Assembly: GCA_021202325.1 (NCBI GenBank)
Contig: JAJQDF010000246.1
Location: 1-11,231 of the forward strand
DNA from: Clostridiales bacterium
GTDB lineage: Bacteria; Bacillota; Clostridia; Lachnospirales; Anaerotignaceae
DNA: 11,231 nt
Reading direction: 5' to 3'
The number at the start of each line of letters is the position of its first letter. The stretch's first letter is position 1. A model generated the notes under the pieces. It was not told the origin of the DNA. It saw only the letters and a program-made list of their open reading frames with translations, and ran no database searches. The position numbers and the translations under genes were made by a program. Shown here piece by piece: positions 5,661-11,231 of this stretch.

Positions 5661-7466
5661 TTAATTTTCAGTAAGCTTTTCCATTTTGTCGAGCAGGCCT
5701 TTGAATACATCCATGGCGGCCTCAACCGGTTTTTTGGAGGTCATGTCAACTCCGGCACCCTTGAGCAGGTCTATGGAATATTCGGAACTGCCTTTGCTTA
5801 AGAAATCCAGGTATCTGTCGATGGCAGGCTGTCCTTCGTCAAGTATTCCCCTTGAAAGGGCAATGGCCGCAGAATATCCTGTGGCATACTGATATACATA
5901 AAAGGCATTGTAGAAATGGGGTATCCTTGCCCATTCTATGTTGATGTAGTTATCGATCACAATATCATCGCCGAAATACAGCTTATTGAGGTCATGGTAT
6001 ACTGCCGAAAGATTTTCGCTGGTGAGAGGCGTGCCGGAGGCGGACATTTCGTGAGCTTTCTTTTCAAATTTGGCAAACATAGTCTGACGGAAAAGTGTTC
6101 CTCTGAACTGCTCCATGAAATAATTGATAAGATAGAGCTGTCTTGTTTGGTCCTTCTCTGTCTTAAGCAGGTATTCCATAAGAAGTGCCTCGTTGCAGGT
6201 GGAGGCTACCTCGGCTACAAATATTTTATGACCAGAATATACAAAGGGCTGTTTTTTCCATGTAAAATAGCTGTGGAGAGCATGCCCCATCTCATGTGCC
6301 ACTGTGAACATACTGTTGACGGTATCGTTGTGGTTGAGAAGAACGTAAGGGTGGCCGCCGAAGGCTCCCCATGAGTAGGCGCCGCTTCTTTTGCCTTTGT
6401 TTTCGTATACGTCAATCCAGCCGCCGTCAAAGCCTTCCTGGAGGGCATCGGTATATTCGCTGCCCATTACGGATAAAGCTGATTTTACAGTCTTTTTAGC
6501 TTCCTCATATGTTATTTTCCAGTCAACATCCTTCACCAACGGCGCATAAAGGTCATACATATGAAGCTCGTCAACGCCGAGGAGCTTTTTCCTTAAAGCA
6601 ACATATCTGTGCATGAGCGGAAGCGCCTCGTGTACGGCATCTATGAGGTTGTCATATACGGATAAGGGAATGTTGTCGTCCTCAAGAGCCATTTCCAGCG
6701 CCGAAGAATATTTCCTTGCATTGGCATAGAAAATATCTTTTTTGACTGAGGCATTGTATATTGCGCCTATTGTGTTTTTCTGCTTGAGATAGGTCTCATA
6801 GAGGGCATCAAAGGCCGACTTTCTCAGAACTCTGTCGTCGCTTTCGAGATATGATACATATTTTCCGTGGGACAGCACATGCTTTTCACCGGTTGAATCC
6901 TCTATTTCGGGGAATTCCATGTCGGCCTCGTTGAGCATTGTGAATATTGTCTGCGCCGATGAAGAAATATCATCAACGGAGGCAAGAAGCTTTTCCTCAG
7001 CCTCGGAAAGAGTATGTTCTTTTTGGCGGAGTATGCCCTCAAGGAGATGCTCGTAACTTTTAAGGCTAGGGCATTCGGCATAAAAGCTGTCTATTGTTTC
7101 CGACGAAAGGGTTGAAATTTTCGGTGCAATAAACGAAGAAGCGGAAGCTACGGCTATTGCCAATGTATCAGCCTTGCCGGAAAGCTCCTGATATTTTGCG
7201 TTTCCGCTGTCCTCGTGGAATTTCATATAGGCATAGACATAGAGCCTATCCAGCTCTTCACATATTTCATCATTAAAGGAAAGGGCCTCGAAAAGAGAAT
7301 TTCCGCTTTTGCATATTGTGTCTTTATAGTTTTCCATGAGCTGAGCCTTGTTTTCCAGCTCTTTATATTTTTGTTCCCATATTTCATCTGCGGCAAATAG
7401 GTCTTCGGTGTGCCACGTATAGTTTTTGTCTGCTTCACTTCTTAAAGGAAGTTTGTTTTCTGCCAT
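5661..7466 (-). CDS. pepF: Oligoendopeptidase F (M3B zinc metallopeptidase)
   Basis: PepF is a cytoplasmic zinc endopeptidase that cleaves short oligopeptides, typically 7-17 residues. The product is 601 residues, the usual family length. The ATG at 7464-7466 is chosen because AGGTGAT (7471-7477 on the minus strand) lies just upstream. An upstream in-frame start would add 17 residues that read through the promoter. The zinc motif HEMGH is at 391-395, with the third ligand E419 (FVAEVAST). The substrate-binding H517, Y519 and aromatic cluster lie in RIPHFYNAFYVYQYATG. The GAYSWGAFGGHPYVLLN segment at 362-378 is also typical of the family. The N-terminal two thirds is helical, as expected for the M3 clam-shell fold. 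It is transcribed alone, divergent from ptsH and convergent with the MPN-LysM gene. It is intact, with no missing key residue. Confidence 0.97.
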   Translation of the reverse strand: MAENKLPLRSEADKNYTWHTEDLFAADEIWEQKYKELENKAQLMENYKDTICKSGNSLFEALSFNDEICEELDRLYVYAYMKFHEDSGNAKYQELSGKADTLAIAVASASSFIAPKISTLSSETIDSFYAECPSLKSYEHLLEGILRQKEHTLSEAEEKLLASVDDISSSAQTIFTMLNEADMEFPEIEDSTGEKHVLSHGKYVSYLESDDRVLRKSAFDALYETYLKQKNTIGAIYNASVKKDIFYANARKYSSALEMALEDDNIPLSVYDNLIDAVHEALPLMHRYVALRKKLLGVDELHMYDLYAPLVKDVDWKITYEEAKKTVKSALSVMGSEYTDALQEGFDGGWIDVYENKGKRSGAYSWGAFGGHPYVLLNHNDTVNSMFTVAHEMGHALHSYFTWKKQPFVYSGHKIFVAEVASTCNEALLMEYLLKTEKDQTRQLYLINYFMEQFRGTLFRQTMFAKFEKKAHEMSASGTPLTSENLSAVYHDLNKLYFGDDIVIDNYINIEWARIPHFYNAFYVYQYATGYSAAIALSRGILDEGQPAIDRYLDFLSKGSSEYSIDLLKGAGVDMTSKKPVEAAMDVFKGLLDKMEKLTEN

Positions 7467-7485
7467 AATTATCACCTCGAAAGAA

Positions 7486-7514
7486 AGTATACCACAAACG
7501 GCATGGAATGTATA
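7486..7514 (-). promoter_or_regulatory. Probable sigma-A promoter of pepF
   Basis: On the minus strand, TATACT at 7486-7491 is preceded by TGG (7492-7494, extended -10). A -35-like TATACA at 7509-7514 lies 17 bases upstream and matches 4 of 6 consensus bases. The predicted transcript would start near 7479, only about 13 bases before the ATG, so the leader would consist of little more than the ribosome binding site. Confidence 0.6.
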
Positions 7515-7582
7515 CAATGGACGTTTTATAAAAATTTATATTGGCGGGAGTTCCTGCATAAAATTTGACCTTTGTGTAAAAA

Positions 7583-7611
7583 TTATCTCCATAGCCAAAA
7601 GATAATGGAGG
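7583..7611 (+). promoter_or_regulatory. ptsH ribosome binding site with overlapping short hairpins
   Basis: GGAGG at 7607-7611 is 8 bases before the ptsH ATG. Two mutually exclusive 6-bp stems are possible: TTATCT (7583-7588) with AGATAA (7600-7605), which leaves GGAGG free, or CTCCAT (7587-7592) with ATGGAG (7605-7610), which covers it. Both stems are weak. TTGACC at 7565-7570 is -35-like, but no acceptable -10 follows at 16-18 bases, so the ptsH promoter was not located. Confidence 0.4.
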
Positions 7612-7619
7612 AATAAAAA

Positions 7620-7877
7620 ATGGAACAATTTTCATACAGAATAACAGATACCGCAGGAATACATGCCAGACCGGCCGGACTTATAGTAAAGGAGGCCGCC
7701 AAGTATAAATCCCATATAAAAATAAGCGCCAACGGTAAAGAAGCCGATGCCAAAAAGATATTTGCGGTAATGTCCCTCGGCATACGAAATGGCGAAGAAA
7801 TAATAGTAACGATAGACGGCGAAGACGAAAAGGATGCCAAAACAGCGCTTTCTGCCGTTATAGGCGAAAATCTTTAA
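7620..7877 (+). CDS. ptsH: Phosphocarrier protein HPr, Lys at position 46
   Basis: HPr accepts phosphate from Enzyme I on His15 and passes it to sugar-specific EIIA domains of the phosphotransferase system. The product is 85 residues, the normal length. The active site GIHARPA places His at exactly residue 15. In Bacillota HPr, Ser46 is phosphorylated by HPr kinase and the Ser-P form is the CcpA corepressor. Here the segment reads AKKIFAVMSLGI and residue 46 is Lys, by ungapped comparison with B. subtilis HPr from memory. This protein should therefore carry phosphate but not take part in Ser46-dependent catabolite repression. The start is set by GGAGG at 7607-7611. ptsI follows after 12 bases with its ribosome binding site overlapping the ptsH stop codon, indicating an operon with coupled translation. 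Many Ile codons are ATA. A dedicated HPr paralog, with another regulatory HPr elsewhere, cannot be excluded. Confidence 0.97.
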   Translation: MEQFSYRITDTAGIHARPAGLIVKEAAKYKSHIKISANGKEADAKKIFAVMSLGIRNGEEIIVTIDGEDEKDAKTALSAVIGENL

Positions 7878-7889
7878 GGAGGGCTGAAA

Positions 7890-9497
7890 ATGACTGAGCT
7901 TAAGGGAAAGGGCGTTTGCCAAGGCGTGGCCAGAGGTGAGGTCTGCTATATAAAGAAGGCCGCCGCAGAGGTGGAGAGAAAAAGAATATACGATATTCCG
8001 TCAGAGGCGGCAAAGCTTAACATGGCCATAGAAAAGGCGAGGGAACAGCTGAAGGAGCTTGAAAAAAAGGTAAAAAAATCTGACAAGAACAGCGCCATGA
8101 TATTTGATGTCCATCAGATGATGCTGTACGATCCGGACTTTACCGGTGACATAGAAAAATATATAGCCGAAAATGAGGTCTGCGCCGAATATGCCGTTAT
8201 GCAGACAGCTAAAAAGTATGCGAAAATGCTTGAGGATATGCCGAACCCATATATGCAGGAGAGAGCCGGCGATGTGACTGACATAGCCGAAAGACTTGTA
8301 AACATACTTACGGAAAACGAGTATAAGCCGGCAATGCACGGCAGGGTTATAATTGCCGCTGATGACCTCTCGCCCAGTGAAACTGCATCATTCAGCAGAG
8401 AAAACATATTGGGCATTATTATAAAAAACGGTTCGTCCACTTCCCACACGTCCATACTTGCCAGAACAATGGATATACCGGCAATAATAAATGTTGACGG
8501 TCTGGACAATTCCATTGACGGCAAAACAGTATTCATAGACGGAAGCGAAGGCAAAGTATACGTAGAGCCCGATGAGGTCACCTCCGCCGTAATGGAAAAG
8601 AAGGCACAGCTGGAATCCATTAAAAAAGAGCGGCTGATGAGGCTAAAGGGAAAGGAAACCGTAACTAGGGACGGCAGAAAAATAGAGCTTTACGCCAACA
8701 TATCCACAGCCGCCGACATAGATGCCGCCATACTCAATGATGCGGAGGGTATCGGCCTTTTCAGAAGCGAATTTATGTATCTGGACAGAAAGACACTGCC
8801 GACCGATGATGAGCTTTTCGAGGTTTATAAATCAATAGCCGCCAAGATAAAGGATAAGCCTGTTATAATCAGAACTCTGGACATTGGCGCAGACAAGCAG
8901 GCGCCGTCACTGGGACTGCCTAAAGAAGAAAATCCGGCACTGGGCTTTAGAGCCATAAGGATATGCTTGGAGAGAACCGACATATTCAAAACACAGCTGA
9001 GAGCCATATACAGGGCATCGGCATACGGAAACATATATATTATGCTGCCGATGATAACATCCGAGGTCGAGGTTATTCAGGCGAAGGCAATAATGCTGGA
9101 TGTAAGGGATGAGCTGAGAAGTGAAAGTATCGAATTTAAGGAAGTGCCCGTCGGAATAATGGTGGAAACGCCTGCCGCCGCAGTAATCAGTGATAAATTG
9201 TCGAAAATTGTCGATTTTTTCAGCGTCGGCACAAACGACCTAACACAGTACACCTTGGCTGCCGACAGACAGAATCCGAAGCTTTCAAACCTCTACAGTG
9301 TTGAAAATGAGGCGGTGCTGAGGTTGATAGAAACCGCCGCCGAAAATATCCATAAGGAGGGCAAGTGGATAGGCATTTGCGGAGAGGCCGCCGCCGATCC
9401 AAGGCTTTTGAAAAGGTTCCTAGACATGGGAATTGATGAGCTGTCGGTATCATCGGGCTATGTGCTGGGTGTAAGGGAAATGATAAGGATGAGCTGA
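7890..9497 (+). CDS. ptsI: Phosphoenolpyruvate-protein phosphotransferase (PTS Enzyme I)
   Basis: Enzyme I takes phosphate from phosphoenolpyruvate and gives it to HPr in the cytoplasm. The 535-residue product has the N-terminal phosphohistidine/HPr-binding domain (about 1-225) and the PEP-binding barrel (about 255-535). The phosphorylated His is H186 in GSSTSHTSILAR. The usual GGRTSH reads GSSTSH, so the second Gly and the Arg are replaced. PEP/Mg site residues are conserved by alignment from memory: R292, R328, E427, N449-D450 in FFSVGTNDLTQYT, R460 and the active-site Cys C497 in GICGEA. The protein ends shortly after GYVLGVREMIR, so the terminal ~30-residue extension of B. subtilis Enzyme I (570 residues) is absent. 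AAGGAGGG at 7876-7883 overlaps the ptsH stop codon. Ile is mostly encoded by ATA, unlike pgi. Function should be intact, with mild doubt about the altered His loop. Confidence 0.97.
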   Translation: MTELKGKGVCQGVARGEVCYIKKAAAEVERKRIYDIPSEAAKLNMAIEKAREQLKELEKKVKKSDKNSAMIFDVHQMMLYDPDFTGDIEKYIAENEVCAEYAVMQTAKKYAKMLEDMPNPYMQERAGDVTDIAERLVNILTENEYKPAMHGRVIIAADDLSPSETASFSRENILGIIIKNGSSTSHTSILARTMDIPAIINVDGLDNSIDGKTVFIDGSEGKVYVEPDEVTSAVMEKKAQLESIKKERLMRLKGKETVTRDGRKIELYANISTAADIDAAILNDAEGIGLFRSEFMYLDRKTLPTDDELFEVYKSIAAKIKDKPVIIRTLDIGADKQAPSLGLPKEENPALGFRAIRICLERTDIFKTQLRAIYRASAYGNIYIMLPMITSEVEVIQAKAIMLDVRDELRSESIEFKEVPVGIMVETPAAAVISDKLSKIVDFFSVGTNDLTQYTLAADRQNPKLSNLYSVENEAVLRLIETAAENIHKEGKWIGICGEAAADPRLLKRFLDMGIDELSVSSGYVLGVREMIRMS

Positions 9498-9502
9498 GTA
9501 TA

Positions 9503-9538
9503 AAAACCAGTGGAAGAAGTGATTCCTCCGCTGGTTTT
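9503..9538. terminator. Bidirectional terminator shared by ptsI and the CPBP gene
   Basis: AAAACCAG at 9503-9510 pairs with CTGGTTTT at 9531-9538, and four inner pairs (9511-9514 with 9527-9530, one wobble) extend the stem. The plus strand ends in four T and the minus strand reads five T (A run at 9502-9506). It sits 5 bases after the ptsI stop codon and 2 bases before the end of the opposing gene, so it can serve both. Confidence 0.88.
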
Positions 9539-9540
9539 GT

Positions 9541-10488
9541 CTAAAAGAATACAATACTGACAAAATATATTATCAAAATTAATACCAGAGGCCATTTGAA
9601 CAGCTTTTCCTCGTACTGCTTTTGGGGAGCGTAGTCGAAAACGCTTTCATCCTCAATCTTAAACTCCTTCTTTTCCTCCGGAAGCCTGAACAGAGGCTTT
9701 CCTCTGCCGTATTTGCGTCCCATAAGAGATATAAGATATATTATTATCGGTATCGATATGAGTGACATATATAAATACGGCACAAAAAGCTGAGAAAAGG
9801 CTTCCTCAACGGTGACCTCGGTATAGGCTTCGGCGGTTTCCGCCGCCGCAAAGCTTACACGGGAAAGCATAAGCGATGAAAAGTTAAGCATAAAATGGGT
9901 TACCATGCCGGGAATAACCGATTTTGTACGGTATACCATGTAGCAGAACAGTATACCAATGAGCAGTGTATACAAAAACTGCTGAGGATCAAAATGCGCC
10001 AGAGCGAATATTATGCCGCCCATGAGGCAGGCTCGCTTGAGGCTTACATTTTTCAGCCCGGTAAATACTGCTCCTCTGAATATAAGCTCCTCGAAAACCG
10101 CCGGAATAATACATATTGTAATTATGCTTATTATAAGGGGCGATTCATAGGCCACGCTGAGCTCTGTTGTTACATTATTAGGGAAAAACATAACGCTTAT
10201 GAGAGAAAGAAGTGATGTGATTGGGCCGACGGCGATGGAAAGCACTGCTGCCGAGAGCAAATCTACAAAGCCTACTTTATTCAGTGAAAAAACATCCTTC
10301 ATTTTTCCGCCGAAAAAAACGCCGCCAAGCAATACTGTAGGCACGAATATCACGAGCTGAACCAGTATATTAAGCACCATAGTGTCCATGGAATATATAT
10401 CCACTGCGGCGACAATGGCGAATGTGCCGACGATATTTATCAATATATATGTTAGAAAATAGATATATGTCTTAGATGTCCTTGTCAA
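9541..10488 (-). CDS. CPBP-family intramembrane metalloprotease (CAAX protease-like)
   Basis: This 315-residue polytopic membrane protein belongs to the CPBP (Rce1/Abi) family of intramembrane proteases. All three family motifs are present: EExxxR (E133, E134, R138), FxxxH (F161, H165) and HxxxN (H198, N202). It should therefore be catalytically competent, but the substrate is unknown; relatives include bacteriocin immunity and protein-processing factors. The start is TTG at 10486-10488, supported by AAAGGA about 9 bases upstream and by the need for a full first membrane segment (about 8-28). The next ATG lies more than 30 codons in. About eight or nine hydrophobic segments are seen. After about residue 255 there is a charged loop (RKYGRGKP onward, rich in Glu/Lys) and a final hydrophobic segment (about 299-315) that ends the protein, like a tail anchor. 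It is transcribed alone from a consensus promoter and is convergent with ptsI. Confidence 0.93.
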   Translation of the reverse strand: MTRTSKTYIYFLTYILINIVGTFAIVAAVDIYSMDTMVLNILVQLVIFVPTVLLGGVFFGGKMKDVFSLNKVGFVDLLSAAVLSIAVGPITSLLSLISVMFFPNNVTTELSVAYESPLIISIITICIIPAVFEELIFRGAVFTGLKNVSLKRACLMGGIIFALAHFDPQQFLYTLLIGILFCYMVYRTKSVIPGMVTHFMLNFSSLMLSRVSFAAAETAEAYTEVTVEEAFSQLFVPYLYMSLISIPIIIYLISLMGRKYGRGKPLFRLPEEKKEFKIEDESVFDYAPQKQYEEKLFKWPLVLILIIYFVSIVFF

Positions 10489-10537
10489 TTTAAAAATCCT
10501 TTCAAAGGGGTAGATTGGGGTTAAAGTCTTATATGCT

Positions 10538-10565
10538 ATTATACAACAAATGAAATCGGTGTCAA
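10538..10565 (-). promoter_or_regulatory. Consensus sigma-A promoter of the CPBP gene
   Basis: On the minus strand a perfect TTGACA (10560-10565) and a perfect TATAAT (10538-10543) are 16 bases apart. The transcript would start near 10531, giving a leader of about 43 bases before the TTG start codon. Both hexamers match consensus exactly, so strong housekeeping transcription is expected. Confidence 0.85.
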
Positions 10566-10616
10566 TAAATGGGGAAGGACTTAAAAATTAAATAATAATT
10601 AATTAGAACGAAACAC

Positions 10617-10636
10617 CCCTGCCGAATCCGGCAGGG
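10617..10636 (-). terminator. Hairpin after the AI-2E family gene, probable terminator
   Basis: A perfect 8-bp G/C-rich stem pairs 10617-10624 (CCCTGCCG) with 10629-10636 around a 4-base loop. On the minus strand only a short broken T stretch follows (GTGTTTCGTT), so termination may be incomplete. It lies 22 bases after the stop codon of the AI-2E gene and upstream of the CPBP promoter, which fits separate transcription units. Confidence 0.65.
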
Positions 10637-10658
10637 CTAATTGCAGAAAACTATATAT

Positions 10659-11231
10659 TTAATCATCAGGAATATCATCCGAAAAATCTCCGTCTGCCCA
10701 AATATCGTCACCGTCATCGGGGAACTCGGGCGAGCCGTGAGGATATTTTTCACGATAGCGGCGGTTTATTGCTTCGGAGACAAACAGCTTTATTGAGGCC
10801 ACAATCGGCACTCCGAGGAACATACCGAATGCTCCGCCGAAATATGCGCCGACAGCTATGGCGAAGAGTACCTCTAGGGGAGTAAGCCCGGTTGGATCGC
10901 CAAGAAGTCTGGGGCATATAAAGTAATTGTCTACCTGCTGTATGGCAAGTATATATATCAGAAGCCAAAGTGCCTTTATGGGGCTGACCAACAGTACGAT
11001 AAACACCGCAGGCACTGTGCCGATAAACGGGCCGACATAGGGTATCATGTTTGTTACGCCTATTACTACGCTTATTACGAGGGCATAGGGTATTCTTAAT
11101 ATGGCCATTCCCACAAAGCACATTACGCCGAGAACAATGGCATCCAAAAGCTTTCCTAGAACAAAGTTCTGGAAAATTGGGAGTATCCCAAGGTTTGTGT
11201 AAACCTCCAAACTGATGTAAGATATAATTAC
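10659..11231 (-). CDS. AI-2E family transporter (YdiK/PerM-like), C-terminal part
   Basis: The frame is open to the right edge of the window, so the gene is cut and its start is not visible. The apparent TTG at 11208-11210 is internal, because coding continues upstream in frame (VIISYIS before LEVYTNLG). About 190 residues are seen. The family's conserved C-terminal half is clear: a GKLLDAIVLG segment, GVTNMIPYVGPFIGTVPA, IQQVDNYFICPRLLGDPTGLTPLE and GMFLGVPIVASIK. Several hydrophobic segments span this part and the protein ends in an acidic tail (PDDGDDIWADGDFSDDIPDD). Members are polytopic membrane proteins named for a proposed AI-2 exporter. Others act as Na+/H+ antiporters, so the transported substrate cannot be assigned. 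Confidence 0.9.
   Translation of the reverse strand, partial: VIISYISLEVYTNLGILPIFQNFVLGKLLDAIVLGVMCFVGMAILRIPYALVISVVIGVTNMIPYVGPFIGTVPAVFIVLLVSPIKALWLLIYILAIQQVDNYFICPRLLGDPTGLTPLEVLFAIAVGAYFGGAFGMFLGVPIVASIKLFVSEAINRRYREKYPHGSPEFPDDGDDIWADGDFSDDIPDD

Noticed and set aside
5472..5801. 109-codon plus-strand open frame overlapping the 3' end of pepF
   Set aside because: It spans the hairpin at 5519-5543 and continues antisense through conserved pepF sequence. There is no GGAGG-type site before its ATG.
5916..6374. 152-codon plus-strand frame within pepF
   Set aside because: It is antisense to the conserved HEMGH region of pepF, and its composition reflects the reverse complement of a real gene.
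7565..7593. TTGACC with TCCATA as a ptsH promoter
   Set aside because: The -35 is good, but the -10 at 17 bases matches consensus poorly. I could not assign a promoter with confidence.
9635..9649. A catabolite-responsive (cre)-like site, TCGAAAACGCTTTCA, with one mismatch to WTGNAANCGNWNNCW
   Set aside because: It lies inside the 3' part of the CPBP coding sequence, far from any start, and encodes ordinary residues. The HPr in this window also lacks Ser46. Chance is the simplest explanation.
11208..11210. TTG as the start of the AI-2E family gene
   Set aside because: The reading frame stays open upstream to the window edge, and the visible residues match only the C-terminal half of the family, so the true start lies outside.

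Overview
The window looks like a chromosomal segment of an anaerobic, endospore-forming Bacillota, most likely class Clostridia and a Lachnospiraceae-like lineage. The grounds are GGAGG-type ribosome binding sites, Gram-positive style promoters, a forespore (sigma-F) promoter in front of a SpoIIQ-like gene, an HPr/Enzyme I pair and oligopeptidase F. The taxon is inferred from gene content and style, not from a marker gene. I saw no tRNA, rRNA, insertion sequence, phage gene or CRISPR array.

Layout, left to right. (1) 92-1468 (+): an orphan radical SAM protein with a SPASM/twitch-like cysteine-rich C-terminus, closed by a strong terminator. (2) 1681-2421 (+): a single-pass membrane protein with a LytM/M23-fold domain lacking all its zinc ligands. 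It sits behind a full match to the sigma-F consensus and is probably SpoIIQ, the forespore partner of the mother-cell SpoIIIA/SpoIIIAH channel. (3) 2628-4058 (+): glucose-6-phosphate isomerase, with an extended -10 promoter and a 14-bp palindrome. (4) 4059-4366: a gene-free gap with a short direct repeat, a composite terminator and the leader of the next gene. (5) 4367-5455 (+): a protein with an MPN/JAMM-like (Rpn11-like) cytoplasmic domain, one membrane segment, a coiled coil and an external LysM domain. (6) 5661-7466 (-): oligoendopeptidase F, convergent with the previous gene. (7) 7620-9497 (+): ptsH-ptsI, the general phosphotransferase proteins HPr and Enzyme I, divergent from pepF. (8) 9541-10488 (-): a CPBP-family (CAAX protease-like) membrane protein with a consensus promoter, sharing a two-way terminator with ptsI. 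(9) 10659-11231 (-): the C-terminal part of an AI-2E family transporter, cut by the window edge.

Most genes are single transcription units, each with its own terminator or promoter. The only clear operon is ptsHI. Pgi and PtsHI both serve sugar entry into glycolysis but are not co-transcribed. The HPr keeps the phosphorylated His15 but has Lys at position 46, so it should carry PEP-derived phosphate without acting in HPr-kinase/CcpA control.

The most unusual item is the MPN-TM-coiled coil-LysM protein: a degenerate JAMM domain (one zinc-binding His replaced by Arg) apparently tethered through the membrane to peptidoglycan. The sigma-F promoter upstream of the catalytically dead LytM gene is the most informative regulatory signal.
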